DNA from: Xestospongia muta | Lineage: Eukaryota; Porifera; Demospongiae; Haplosclerida; Petrosiidae | Length of the DNA: 64,000 nt | Assembly: GCA_963693285.1 (NCBI GenBank) | Contig: OY848926.1 | Coordinates: 2,051,001 to 2,115,000, forward strand | Direction of reading: 5' to 3' | In this document: in pieces, positions 31,744 to 42,638 of the stretch | Position numbering within the stretch: position 1 is the first letter of the stretch | Layout: every line of letters begins with the position of its first letter | The notes under the pieces: generated by a model | Seen by the model: the letters and a program-made list of their open reading frames with translations, nothing else | The model's database searches: none | Told to the model about the DNA's origin: nothing | Position numbers and translations under genes: made by a program

Positions 31744-34700
31744 TTATATTATTACTCTCACACGAATGCAGTTATCTTCAATATATTGAACATTATGAGT
31801 AACTTCATATAAAGTTGAGTGAGCACAGAATTTATGAATCCCCCAGGGCAAATCGGCTTTTTCCTTTGTACCCATCACCTGATTACAAGCACCAGACAAT
31901 GCTTTAGTAAATTGGATCACATACAAAATATGTGAGTCATTTTTACGCCAATTAATAAGTTGTATTTTTAAATCAATATTCATTGGCCATTTCAGATTAC
32001 TATCATTCTCGCCTTTAAGTAAACGAGCCATAATGGAGATATGAGTACCTTTACCATCACCATATCCATTAGAATACACTTCTAATCTCATTTTGTAGCC
32101 ATTTTTATGAGTATAGAATGGAGGACTAAGGTACTCATTGTCATACATTTTACGCATATGAAACTCTGTTACAGTGACTTCTATTGGCCAGGATGATGAC
32201 AGGCTACATGAAGTCTGCCATCTTGGAGTTTTGCTTAATAGAGGAGTGTTATAAAGAGCAACATCATATATTCTAATACACATACAGTCATCTTCAAGAT
32301 ATTTTGTGGATAAAAAATATTTAAAGAATAATTCAGAATGAGGTATTACTTCATTATTACCTCGTCCTTTAGGGGTTAGACTATCATCATAAACTCTAGC
32401 ACAAACGTCATCGCAACTGTCATTATTGAAATGAAGAATCTCTCTATGATGACTGTGATCACCTCTCCAATTAAGAATGTCAATAACAATATCAGCACAA
32501 AAAGGCCAAGTTAGGGAGTCATCATATTCACCTTTCATTAAAAATCCATACATTGCTACATGTGTCCCTACATCGCCTGCAGCATTTACTTTTAAGCACA
32601 TTTTATAACCTTGTGGAGATGTATAAAATGGAGGACTGAAATATGTGTTCTTCAGTCGAATACGATGAGAAAATCGAGTAATAATAAACTCAAAAAATTT
32701 TGTAGGTTTTTGATTTTGCCAAATTGGAGTCTTACTGCAATGAGGTGTTGAGTATACAACTACTTCTTTGACATTAAATCTAAGACAATCATTCTGTAAA
32801 TACTCAGTGTTGGTTGTACTGTTGTAATTGAGTTTTGAGCAATGTATTAATTTGTTTGTGCCGCAGCCACTTAAAGCTTTTTCTCCTTTTATAACACGGC
32901 TTTTACATTGATTTAGAGTTTTTTCGTTGAAAGATATGATGCGATTACAATGATTGACATTCTGTCTCCAATTGAGAAGCTGAACAAAGATATCAGCTTC
33001 AAAAGGCCATACAAGATTGTGATCATTGTCACCCTTTAAAAGACGACAATACACCACAACATAATGATTATCATTGTTTATATTTGCTTTGACCTCTAAT
33101 CTCAGCTTATAACCACTGGAATGTGTTAAGAATGCAGAACTTATGTATGTAGTACCAAGATCTTTACATTTTAAAAAATTTGTAACAGTAAACTCTAACA
33201 AAGGAGATGTCATTTGAGGATTTTGCCAACTTGGACATTTCCGACTGAACTCAGAAGAGTGGACAATGACTTCTTTGACCCTGAATAGTAAGCAATCATC
33301 TTGAAGGTATTGTGTGTTCTTAGATGGATTGTATTCAAGAGATGAATGTTTTATAAATTGTGACTTTCCCCAGCCCTCACTTCCTCGTTCACCAGTTGTT
33401 ACACGACTACATGCACTATTACTGACATTTGATGACAATTCAATCACTCCACTGTGATGACCATTGTCTTCTCTCCAATTCAGTAGTTCTACTACTACAT
33501 CTCCATGAAAAGGCCACAGCAAAATATCATCCATTGGGCCTTTCATTAGATATACATACACACCAATGTGACTATGGCCATCACAATTAGCATCAACTCT
33601 AAGTTGCATCTTGTACCCATTTTCATGAGTAACAAAAGGATCACCGAAATAAGGGCTCTTGTGTTGTTTGTGTTTATTAAAGTGTGTTAGCACAAAATGA
33701 CAAAGCTCTTGGGTATCATGTGAAGTGTGTTTCCAAGAAGGGACTTTAAGAATACTGTGAGAGGAATAAACATTTACTGACTTAACTTTTATATGAATGC
33801 AATCATTTCTAAGAAATTCTGTGTTTGTAAAATGGTTATAAGAAAGAGCAGAGTATGGTACAGACTTTCCACAACCAGTTGTTGCTATATCAATATTGAG
33901 TATTCTATTAATAGATGTACTTGGCAATCCTTTATGGAAACTAAAAGTGTATGCATGATGATTTTTATCTTCCCTCCAATTTAATATCTCAACAACAACA
34001 TCACCAGTAAAAGGCCAAGCTAATGTATCATCATGCTCTCCTTTCATGAGTTTAGCATGCAGGAACATATTTATATCCTTTGTTGTATTGAAACCATTGA
34101 AAGTGGAAGCAAAAACAATCAGCTTGTATCCTCTTAAATTTGTGTAAAATGGAGGACCATAAAAAGAAGCATGTCTTTGTTTAAATTGAGTAAATGAAGT
34201 AATTGTGAATTGACATAAGCAGTTTTCTACAGCCCATGGCGAAAGATTTGGTACAATATTTCGTAAAATAGTCACTCTCTTAACTTTAAAGCTCAGACAA
34301 TTGTGTTGTAGATATTTTGTGTTTTTATCAGGATTGTACAAAAGGTCATTATTAGGTATAAAATTCCTAATACCTTTACCCCACTCAGCTAGTTTTTCAG
34401 TGGCCATTTGACTACAGAAATAATCACCTGAAAGGTAAAATGTCTTGGTGTGACTACTTGTATTATCTCTCCAATTAAAGAGACCCACTTCTATTTCAGC
34501 ATGAAGTGGCCATTCAAGCAAATGGTCGTACTCACCTTTTGTTGTAAATGCGACTACAGAAAGATAACCCTTTTTGTTCAAATTTGCATCTACCCTTAAA
34601 TGAAGCTTATACCCTTGTTTGTGAGTATAGAATGAAGGACTAAACCAAGGATCTCTACTTTTTAAATAATGCATGTAATTTGTCATTGTAAAAGATAAAG

Positions 34701-35253
34701 GAACTGTTTGTACTATCTTGTTGGCAACATAAGGTATGCTTCCCTTGGAATGAACTATTACACGTAAAGGACATTCTGTCTCAAGATGATGTTGTATATC
34801 TTTGCGCTTATATTGGCTATTAGAACATTTATTGGGACAATCAATAGGGTTTTCTCCACAAATTGGTAAATGCTCTTCTACTGCTGCCTTGTCAGGACAT
34901 TGAGAATTGCAGTGCTTGCATTTTTTAACACCCTTATTACAATTTGTTGCTGCATGTTGTTCCAATCCACGTAGCTCACCTGTCCAAGTACATCCCTTCT
35001 TATGGTAATAGCAATATACTTCTAAATTTAATAGCTGACGAGAGAAAAATTTATCTTCATTCGCTTCAAAGTTATCATGTCGACATTGAGGACACTTGAC
35101 AATAGGAGTACACTTCAGTCGTTCAGTACAATTAGAGCATATGTGATTACCGCAGCAAGCTGTCTGATAAGCATCTCTTAATAGCTCAAAACAAATTGGA
35201 CACTTATAATCGTATGTTGGAGGATTAACAAACTCAATGTCCAGTTCATCCAT
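31744..35253 (-). CDS. T4: RING-TRAF zinc finger-hexa-MATH protein, shortened ends
   Basis: 1169 codons, shortest complete copy. The N-terminus lacks two residues (MDELDIEF instead of MDELEQDIEF), so the RING starts at C18. The C-terminus ends CIRVRVII: a small in-frame loss plus a CAA to TAA change removes the usual K-x-x-x-QEFS tail. All RING and zinc finger ligands are present. A base change in the leader turns the usual GTGAAAC into ATGAAAC, creating an ATG 7 nt before the start. It reads ATGAAACATGGATGA, a four-codon uORF overlapping the true ATG out of frame, which could lower translation. MATH5 resembles the T3/T5 type (GRGNNEVIPHSELF). Confidence 0.92.
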   Translation of the reverse strand: MDELDIEFVNPPTYDYKCPICFELLRDAYQTACCGNHICSNCTERLKCTPIVKCPQCRHDNFEANEDKFFSRQLLNLEVYCYYHKKGCTWTGELRGLEQHAATNCNKGVKKCKHCNSQCPDKAAVEEHLPICGENPIDCPNKCSNSQYKRKDIQHHLETECPLRVIVHSKGSIPYVANKIVQTVPLSFTMTNYMHYLKSRDPWFSPSFYTHKQGYKLHLRVDANLNKKGYLSVVAFTTKGEYDHLLEWPLHAEIEVGLFNWRDNTSSHTKTFYLSGDYFCSQMATEKLAEWGKGIRNFIPNNDLLYNPDKNTKYLQHNCLSFKVKRVTILRNIVPNLSPWAVENCLCQFTITSFTQFKQRHASFYGPPFYTNLRGYKLIVFASTFNGFNTTKDINMFLHAKLMKGEHDDTLAWPFTGDVVVEILNWREDKNHHAYTFSFHKGLPSTSINRILNIDIATTGCGKSVPYSALSYNHFTNTEFLRNDCIHIKVKSVNVYSSHSILKVPSWKHTSHDTQELCHFVLTHFNKHKQHKSPYFGDPFVTHENGYKMQLRVDANCDGHSHIGVYVYLMKGPMDDILLWPFHGDVVVELLNWREDNGHHSGVIELSSNVSNSACSRVTTGERGSEGWGKSQFIKHSSLEYNPSKNTQYLQDDCLLFRVKEVIVHSSEFSRKCPSWQNPQMTSPLLEFTVTNFLKCKDLGTTYISSAFLTHSSGYKLRLEVKANINNDNHYVVVYCRLLKGDNDHNLVWPFEADIFVQLLNWRQNVNHCNRIISFNEKTLNQCKSRVIKGEKALSGCGTNKLIHCSKLNYNSTTNTEYLQNDCLRFNVKEVVVYSTPHCSKTPIWQNQKPTKFFEFIITRFSHRIRLKNTYFSPPFYTSPQGYKMCLKVNAAGDVGTHVAMYGFLMKGEYDDSLTWPFCADIVIDILNWRGDHSHHREILHFNNDSCDDVCARVYDDSLTPKGRGNNEVIPHSELFFKYFLSTKYLEDDCMCIRIYDVALYNTPLLSKTPRWQTSCSLSSSWPIEVTVTEFHMRKMYDNEYLSPPFYTHKNGYKMRLEVYSNGYGDGKGTHISIMARLLKGENDSNLKWPMNIDLKIQLINWRKNDSHILYVIQFTKALSGACNQVMGTKEKADLPWGIHKFCAHSTLYEVTHNVQYIEDNCIRVRVII

Positions 35254-36045
35254 GTTTCATCTGTAATGATAGAAAACACATCAACATATCTTATTCAATG
35301 TTTATCAAGTATTATCATTCATATAGCATCTGTTATATGTTTTATTATGGTCAACAACATGTATTATAGATATATTTTGAAACATAACAAGAACATATAA
35401 TCACAATGTTCCTGGGATATGTAACATATCATTCAATTCCTAATGTAATAAAATTTTACTTGTTATACTTGTAACTCTTATTCTTGTTTTGATAGTAATG
35501 GTCACACTAGTCTATTAGCTATGTGTCTACCCTAGATGTTAATATGTTCATATTCACTATGATTATCATCATCATGGCAGTGAACTCTTTCTATTAATTA
35601 TGTAATTTTTTCTTTGTAATTATACCATTTTGTCATAGCTACTAAGAGTTAAATTATGACAATCAACACTATGATATATGATGTATGTACACTATCTCAT
35701 ACTATATGATCCAATAAAGTGGTGTGTATTTTATATACACAATATAGTAATATATTGAACTTTATATCTAAAGCTAGTATTCATTTATACCCTGTTATAT
35801 ATATATGAGAAAGTGTACACTTGTCATATGTTGCTATTACAATTTTAATCATAGCAGCCATATTAATAATTGGTCAGTTAAACTCATTTACTCATAATGG
35901 GTTAGCCTTGTCTGTAATGGTAGCATCTTGCCTTTAGGCTATTTTCTAATTATGACTTTTAAAACCAATATGATTATTTTTACCAAGACAAGAGACCAAA
36001 TAATGACATCTATATCAAGTGAAATTGTGATGAACATTGGAAAAT

Positions 36046-36270
36046 GTGACCTGATTTGCAAAAGAGACCACTTCTGTCAAAACATTTGTGACCTGGTCTC
36101 TGAAAAAACACTGTTAAGACATCTCAAAAAACATTTTGTATACAAACAGTTGCTAACTATACTGTATGTATACAAAACTGTTTTTTGATATGTTTTAACA
36201 GTGGTTTTTTTAATAAATCAGTACACAAATGTTTTGACAGAAGTGGTCCCTTTTTCCAAATCAAGGTCAC
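36046..36270. mobile_element. Palindromic MITE, copy 1
   Basis: 225 bp with terminal inverted repeats of about 100 bp, starting GTGACCTGATTTG and ending CAAATCAAGGTCAC. Inner parts include ACCACTTCTGTCAAAACATT and its complement. No coding capacity. Superfamily not determined. Confidence 0.85.
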
Positions 36271-36686
36271 ATATTTATACATTTTAATAATGATATTAAG
36301 AAATGAATGTCAACTAGTATATGTTATGAATAATGATAGCAGTGTCTAGTTCATGTCTCCCAGACTACCATACCCCATGATAAAAGTCTTAGACTGGTAT
36401 ATTTGCTTGATTTTCTTTGGACAAGGAATACTATCCATACTAGCATTTTAGCATCCAATGAAAATTCAAATCTTGGAAAATTATAATAATAGTAAGACTT
36501 TAGCAGCCATATTAATAATTAGTCAGTTAAACTCATTTACTCATAATGGGTTGGCTTTGTCTGTAATGGTAGCACCTTGGCTTTAGGCTATTCTCTATAA
36601 TTATGACTTTTAAAGCCAATATGATCATTATTACCAAGACAAGAGACCAAACAATGACATCTATATCAAGTGAAATTGTGGAATAT

Positions 36687-36912
36687 GTGACCTGATTTGC
36701 AAAAAGAGACCACTTCTGTCAAAACATTTATAACCTGATTTCTGTAAAAAAAACTGTTAAAACATCTCAAAAAAAGTTTTGTATACAAACAGTTACTAAC
36801 TATACTGTATGTATACAAAACTGTTTTTTGATATGTTTTAACAGTGTTTTTTTAACAAATCAGGACACAAATGTTTTGACAGAAGTGGTCCCTTTTTCCA
36901 ACTCAAGGTCAC
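36687..36912. mobile_element. Palindromic MITE, copy 2
   Basis: 226 bp, same ends (ATATGTGACC and GGTCACATAT). It sits at the same place in the second tandem unit. Confidence 0.85.
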
Positions 36913-37258
36913 ATATTTATACATTGTAATAATGATATTAAGAAATGAATGTCAACTAGTTGATATTTTTTTGGGACAAGGAACAATATGCACACTGGCA
37001 TTTTAGCATCCAATTGCAATGAGAATTCAAATCTTAGAAAAATTATAATAATATTAAGACTTTAGCAGCCATATTAATAATTAGTCAGTTAAACTCATTT
37101 ACTCATAATGGGTTGGCTTTGTCTGTAATGGTATCATCTTGTCTTTAGACACTTCTCTATAATTATGACTTTCAAAGCCAATATGATCATTACTACCAAG
37201 ACAAAAGTCCAAATAATGACATCTATATCAATTGAAATTGTGATGACCATTCGAATAT

Positions 37259-37496
37259 GTGACCAGATTTGCAAAAAGAGACCACTTCTGTCAAAACATT
37301 TGTGACTTGATTTCTGAAAAATACACTGTTAAGACATTTAAAAAAACATTTTATATACAAATAGTTGCTATACATGCATATCTATTCTATATGTATACAA
37401 AACTGTTTTTTGATATGTTTTAACAGTGGTTTTTTTTAACAAATCAGGTCACAAATGTTTTGACAGAAGTGGTCCCTTTTTCCAAATCAAGGTCAC
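37259..37496. mobile_element. Palindromic MITE, copy 3
   Basis: 238 bp, same ends, with a slightly longer centre (a CATGCATATCTATTC insertion near 37373). It sits at the same place in the third tandem unit. Confidence 0.85.
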
Positions 37497-38040
37497 ATAT
37501 TTATACATTGTAATAATGATATTAAGAAATGAATGTCAACTAGTTGATATATTATGAATAATAATAGTGGTGTCTAGTTTATGTCTCCCAGACTACCATA
37601 CCCTATGATAAAAGTCATAAACTGGTATATTTGCTTGATTCTCTTGGGACAAGGAATAATATGCACATTTGCATTTTAGCATCCAATGACAATTCAAATC
37701 TTGGAAAATTATAATGTGGCATCTGAAGCAAGAGTTAACATTACAGGCAAATATACCAGTCTACCTTTCATCATAGGACATGGTACTGTGTGGACAAGAC
37801 TATGCACTATTGTAGTATGATATCATCAAAGTGTAAATAAAACAATTATAATACAAAGTGGTCATTTGTCTAGCAAACTTTAGTATGCATAGTTAAATGT
37901 CCAATAATATATATACTTACCATTAAAATGCTCAATCAGGCTAATAATTACCACAAATGTTAAGTAAGATTGCTCTCTAGTAGCTTATAAATATGAACTA
38001 GGTACATATAGTTATATAACCATTTATCCTAGATACTTAC

Positions 38041-38235
38041 TTGAGGTAAAAGAGCTCTTTGAGAAATGATAATTAGAATGATGATAGCAGGTTGTTGATG
38101 ACTTTAAGATTTGACTCCCTAATTGTGATGTCTTTGTAGTTAGTTAGGTAATTCTGCAGCTCACTAGTACAGCAATTTGTAGTCTCAAGATCAGGTGACT
38201 GAATCTGATTGGTCATCAATGACACTATAAATACA
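38041..38235 (-). promoter_or_regulatory. T4 first exon and core promoter
   Basis: The exon is about 160 nt from TCAGTC (A at 38200) to the donor at 38041/38040. TATTTATAG at 38233-38225 and CCAAT between them are as in T1. Confidence 0.52.
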
Positions 38236-38565
38236 TCACTGTAAAGCCTGATTTAAGCAACACATGATTATACAAGTTATATGCACATAACAAAATTATT
38301 AGATATAATAAAGTAATCATCATACTGCAGCTGTTTTGATTACTAATATATTACAGAATTGACTATTCATGTGATAATTATAGAACTAGGATGATTTGTT
38401 TATTCCTAGACAAAATAAGATGCTGGACCAGGGCTGTCACATGGAAGTCATACATATGTTTCAATGTATTTTGTAAGGATGAGTACAAACAATACTGATG
38501 ATAATGATTGTCATATAATTTATTGTCATAGTTTTATTATTTATAGCTTCAACAACTACTTACAG
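38236..38565. repeat. Upstream block U, copy 5
   Basis: Same block as at 4721-5026; it ends at a TTACAG acceptor preceding the coiled-coil relic. Confidence 0.6.
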
Positions 38566-38960
38566 AGGAGTTATGTGATATGATCTCTTAGAGGACAATG
38601 AGGAAGAGGAAGTGATATTCTATTCTCCACCCCCTGCATCTAATTTATCATCTCACCTAACGCCAAATAATCACTTCTCTTCACCAATGAGAGTATCACA
38701 TTGGCAAGCCACACTCACACATTTAAATAAGCACAGTAAAAGTTGAGCTTATACAGATGAGTCATTATGATATCATAGTACAAATCTGGTCAATTAATCT
38801 AATTGCTAAAACTAGTCCAACAACCACATCTGAAGTAACCCCTGGTCTTTATAGTCATCTTAATAGAGAACAAATGTAAATATTATATAATAGTAAATGT
38901 CATCAAATGAAGGAAATGGAACAAACAATTAATTTATTTCAACATGAACAAGAGAAAAAG
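38566..38960 (+). pseudogene. Coiled-coil gene relic, copy 5
   Basis: First exon (acidic run, then SPPPASNLSSHLTPNNHFSS) and second exon (NREQM..YNSKCHQMKEMEQT) ending at AAAAAG|GTCATT (38960). Indels and stops are present. The relic is cut at about 38975, close to the 3' end of T5. Confidence 0.6.
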
Positions 38961-39088
38961 GTCATTTTATTTAATGGCACTGAGAATGTCAGTGTTTGCT
39001 ATATAGAGATATTACTGTGAGTGGTATTGAATGATAAGAAATATAGAATAATTGTGTAATAAATAAAAGCATTATCTCTGTGGATTGT
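38961..39088. other. Rearranged 3' flank of T5
   Basis: In place of downstream block D, coiled-coil intron sequence (ATAAATAAAAGCATT) runs to within about 20 nt of the T5 stop. A minus-strand AATAAA near 38973 might serve as a replacement polyadenylation signal. Confidence 0.6.
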
Positions 39089-42000
39089 TTATGAAAACTC
39101 TTGTGTTATTGCACTTTTAACTCTCAAACGAATACAGTCATCTTCAATGTATTGAATGGTACGAGTAGCTGAATATAATGTAGAGTGAGCGCAGAATTTA
39201 TGAGTCCCCCAAGGTAAATCAGCTTTTTCCTTTGCTCCTGTTACTTGATTACGAGCACGAGATGCTGCTTTAGTAAAATGGATCACATACAAAATATGTG
39301 AGTCATTTTTACGCCAATTAATAAGTTGTATTTTTAGATCAATATTCATTGGCCATTTCAGATTACAATCATTCTCACCTTTAAGCAAACGAGCAAAGAG
39401 GGAGATATGAGTACATTTACCATCACCACATCCATTAGGATACACTTCTAATCTCATTTTGTAGCCATTTTTATGAGTATAGAATGGAGGACTAAAGTAC
39501 ACACTGTCATACATTTTTCGCATATGAAACTCTGTTACAGTGACTTCTATAGGACAAGATGATGTGGTCTTCCTTGATGTCTGCCATCTTGGAGTCTTGT
39601 TTAATAGAGGAGTGTTATAAAGAGCAACATCATATATTCTAATACACATACAGTCATCTTCAAGATATTTTGTGGATAAAGGATATTTAGGGAATAACAT
39701 AGAAAGAGGTATGACTTCATTATTACCTCGACCTATAGGGGCTAGACCATCATCATAAACTCTATCACAAACATCAGCACAACTGTGATTACTGAAATGA
39801 AGAATCTCTCTATGATGACTGTGATCACTTCTCCAATTAAGTATGTCAATAACAATATCAGCACAAAAAGGCCATGATAGGGAGTCATCATATTCACCTT
39901 TCATTAAAAATCCATGGATTGCTACATGTGTCCCTACATTGCCTGCAGCATTTACTTTTAAGCACATTTTATAACCATATGCAGATGTATAAAATGGAGG
40001 ACTGAAATATGTGTTCTTCAGTCGAATACGATGAGAGAATTGAGTTATAGTGAACTCAAAAAAGTTTGTAGATTTCTGATTTTGCCAAATTGGACTCTTA
40101 CTGCAATGAGGTGTTGAGTATACAACTACTTCTTTGACCTTAAATATAAGACAATCATTTTGTAAATACTCAGTGTTGGTTGTACTGTTGTAATTGAGTT
40201 TTGAACAAAGTATAAATTTGTTTGTGCCCCAGCCACTTAAAGCTTTTTCTCCTATTATAACACGGCTTTTACATTGATCTGGAGTTTGTCCATTGAAAGA
40301 TATTGTGTAAGTATAATGACTTGCATTCTGTCTCCAATTGTGAAGTTCAACTACAATATCAGCTTGAAAAGGCCACACAAGATTGTCATCATTTTCACCC
40401 TTTAAGATATAAACATACACTGCAACATAATGATCATCATTGTTTTTACTTGCTTTGACTTTTAATTGCAGTTTATAACCTCTGGAATGTGTTAAGAATG
40501 CAGAGCTAATATCTGTAATACCAAGATCTATACATTTTGAGAAATTTTTGACAGTAAACTCTAAGAAAGGAGACATTGTTTGAGGATTTTGCCAACTTGG
40601 AGATTTCTGACTGAACTCAGATGAATGGACAATGACTTCTTTGACACTGAATATTAAGCAATCATTTTGAAGGTATTGTGTGTTCTTAGATGGATTGTAT
40701 TCAAGAGACGAATGTTTTATAAATTGTGAATTTCCCCAGCCCTCACTTCCTCGCTCACCAGATGTTACAGGACTACATGCACTATTACTGATATCTGATG
40801 ACAATTCAATCACTCTACTGTAATGACCATTGTCTTCTCTCCAATTCAGTAGCTCTACTACTACATTTCCATGAAAAGGCCACAGCAAAAAATCATCCAT
40901 TGGGCCTTTCATTAGATTTACATACACACCAATGTGACTATGACCATCATGGTTAACATCAACTCTAAGTTGCATCTTGTACCCATTTTCATGAGTAACA
41001 AAAGGATCACTGAAATAAGGACTCTTGTGTTGTTTGTGTTTATTAAAGTGTGTTAGCACAAAATGGCAAAGCTTTTGGGTATCATCTGAAGTGTGTTTCC
41101 AAGAAGGGACTTTAAGAATACTGTGAGAGGAATAAACATCTACTGACTTAACTTTAATATGAATGCAATCATTTTTAAGAAATTCTATATTTGTGGAATG
41201 GTTGTAAGAAAGGGTAGAGTATGGTACAGACTGTCCACAACCAGATGGTGCTATATCAATATTGAGTACTCTATTAATAGATGTACTTGGCAATCCTTTA
41301 TGGAAACTAAAAGTGTGCTCTTGATGATTTTTATCCTCCCTCCAATTAAAGATCTCAACAACAACATCACCACTAAAAGGCCAAGCTAACGTATCATCAT
41401 ACTCTCCTTTCATGAGTCTAGCATGCAAGGACATATATGTACCCTTTGTTGTATTGAAACCATTGAAAGTGGAAGCGGAAACAAAAATGATAAGCTTGTA
41501 TCCTCTTGAATCTGTGTAAAATGGAGGACCATAAAAAGAAGCGTTTCTTTGTTTAATTTGAGTAAATGAAGTAACTGTGAGTGGACATAAGCAGTTCCTG
41601 ACACTCCATGGTGGAAGATCTGGTACAATGTTTTGTAAAATAATCACTCTTTTAACTTGAAAGTTCAGACAGTTGTGTTGTAGATATTTTGTGTTTTTGT
41701 CAGGATTGTACAAAAGTTCATCATTGGGTATAAAATCCCTGATGCCTTTACCCCACTCAGCTAGTTTCTCAGTGGTCATCATTCTACAGAAATAATCACC
41801 TGAGAGGTAAAGCATCTTAGTGTAACTACTTGTATTATCTCTCCAATTAAAGAGACCCACTTCTATTTCAGCACGAAGTGGCCATTGAAGTAAATGGTCA
41901 TACTCACCTTTTGTTGTAAATGCAACTACAGAAACATTACCCTGTTCATACAAATTTGCATCTACTCTTAAATGAATCTTATACCCTTGTTTGTGAGTAT

Positions 42001-42631
42001 AGAATGGAGGACTAAACCAAGGATCTCTACTCTCTAAATAATGCATGTAATTTGTCATTGTAAAAGATAAAGGAACTGTTTGTGCTATCTGATTGGCAAC
42101 ATAAGGTATTCTTCCCTTGGAATGAACAATTACACGTAAAGGACATTCTGTCTCAAGATGATGTTGTATATCTTTGCGCTTATATTGGCTACTAGAACAT
42201 TTATTGGGACAATCAATAGGAATTTCCCCACAAATTGGTAAATGCTCTTCTACTGCTGCCTCATCAGCATATCGAGAATTGCAGTGTTTGCATTTTATAA
42301 CACGCTTATTACAATTTGTTGTTACATGTTGTTCTAATCCACGTAGCTCACCTGTCCAAGTGCATCCCTTGTTATGGTAATAACAATGTACTTCTAAATT
42401 TAACAGCTGACGAGAGAAAAATTTATCTTCATTTGCCTCAAAGTTATCATATCGACATTGAGGACACCTGATGTTAGGAGTACACTTCAGTTGTTCAGTA
42501 CAATTAAAGCACATGTGATTACCACAACAAGTTGTTTGATAAGCATCTTTTAATAGTTCAAAACAAATCGGACATTTGTAATCGTATGTTGGAGGATTAA
42601 CAAACTCAATATCTTCTTCCAGTTCATCCAT
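39089..42631 (-). CDS. T5: RING-TRAF zinc finger-hexa-MATH protein
   Basis: 1180 codons, all RING and zinc finger ligands present (RING loop CCGNHMCFNC). Usual GTGAAAC leader and acceptor. MATH2 begins with an altered strand (CPLTVTSFTQ rather than CQFTITSFTQ). A 184-nt part of MATH2 (41391-41574) is identical to T6 50579-50762, which suggests gene conversion. MATH5 groups with T3 (ILHFSNHSC, GLAPIGRGNNEV). Its 3' flank has been replaced by coiled-coil intron sequence just past the stop, so the 3' UTR is not the family one. Function inferred from domains only, as for T2. Confidence 0.93.
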   Translation of the reverse strand: MDELEEDIEFVNPPTYDYKCPICFELLKDAYQTTCCGNHMCFNCTEQLKCTPNIRCPQCRYDNFEANEDKFFSRQLLNLEVHCYYHNKGCTWTGELRGLEQHVTTNCNKRVIKCKHCNSRYADEAAVEEHLPICGEIPIDCPNKCSSSQYKRKDIQHHLETECPLRVIVHSKGRIPYVANQIAQTVPLSFTMTNYMHYLESRDPWFSPPFYTHKQGYKIHLRVDANLYEQGNVSVVAFTTKGEYDHLLQWPLRAEIEVGLFNWRDNTSSYTKMLYLSGDYFCRMMTTEKLAEWGKGIRDFIPNDELLYNPDKNTKYLQHNCLNFQVKRVIILQNIVPDLPPWSVRNCLCPLTVTSFTQIKQRNASFYGPPFYTDSRGYKLIIFVSASTFNGFNTTKGTYMSLHARLMKGEYDDTLAWPFSGDVVVEIFNWREDKNHQEHTFSFHKGLPSTSINRVLNIDIAPSGCGQSVPYSTLSYNHSTNIEFLKNDCIHIKVKSVDVYSSHSILKVPSWKHTSDDTQKLCHFVLTHFNKHKQHKSPYFSDPFVTHENGYKMQLRVDVNHDGHSHIGVYVNLMKGPMDDFLLWPFHGNVVVELLNWREDNGHYSRVIELSSDISNSACSPVTSGERGSEGWGNSQFIKHSSLEYNPSKNTQYLQNDCLIFSVKEVIVHSSEFSQKSPSWQNPQTMSPFLEFTVKNFSKCIDLGITDISSAFLTHSRGYKLQLKVKASKNNDDHYVAVYVYILKGENDDNLVWPFQADIVVELHNWRQNASHYTYTISFNGQTPDQCKSRVIIGEKALSGWGTNKFILCSKLNYNSTTNTEYLQNDCLIFKVKEVVVYSTPHCSKSPIWQNQKSTNFFEFTITQFSHRIRLKNTYFSPPFYTSAYGYKMCLKVNAAGNVGTHVAIHGFLMKGEYDDSLSWPFCADIVIDILNWRSDHSHHREILHFSNHSCADVCDRVYDDGLAPIGRGNNEVIPLSMLFPKYPLSTKYLEDDCMCIRIYDVALYNTPLLNKTPRWQTSRKTTSSCPIEVTVTEFHMRKMYDSVYFSPPFYTHKNGYKMRLEVYPNGCGDGKCTHISLFARLLKGENDCNLKWPMNIDLKIQLINWRKNDSHILYVIHFTKAASRARNQVTGAKEKADLPWGTHKFCAHSTLYSATRTIQYIEDDCIRLRVKSAITQEFS

Positions 42632-42638
42632 GTTTCAC

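Larger units (their letters stand above)
35855..37735. repeat. Triplicated intron unit
   Basis: Three tandem copies starting at about 35855, 36497 and 37066, each beginning with GCAGCCATATTAATAATT and running through the palindromic element to an AATCTTGGAAAA-like end. T5 has one unit without the MITE at 43203-43620. The unit therefore gained the MITE and was then amplified. Confidence 0.85.
35261..38040 (-). other. 5'-UTR intron of T4, enlarged by a triplication
   Basis: Predicted 2780 nt, about twice the family norm. The donor GTAAGTATC is at 38040, the acceptor CATTACAG at 35261. The extra length comes from three tandem copies of a unit of about 0.6 kb, each holding a palindromic MITE. 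Confidence 0.58.

Noticed and set aside
36046..36270. Structured RNA gene
   Set aside because: The palindrome recurs as a mobile-element-like unit with matching ends, and there are no tRNA or snRNA landmarks.
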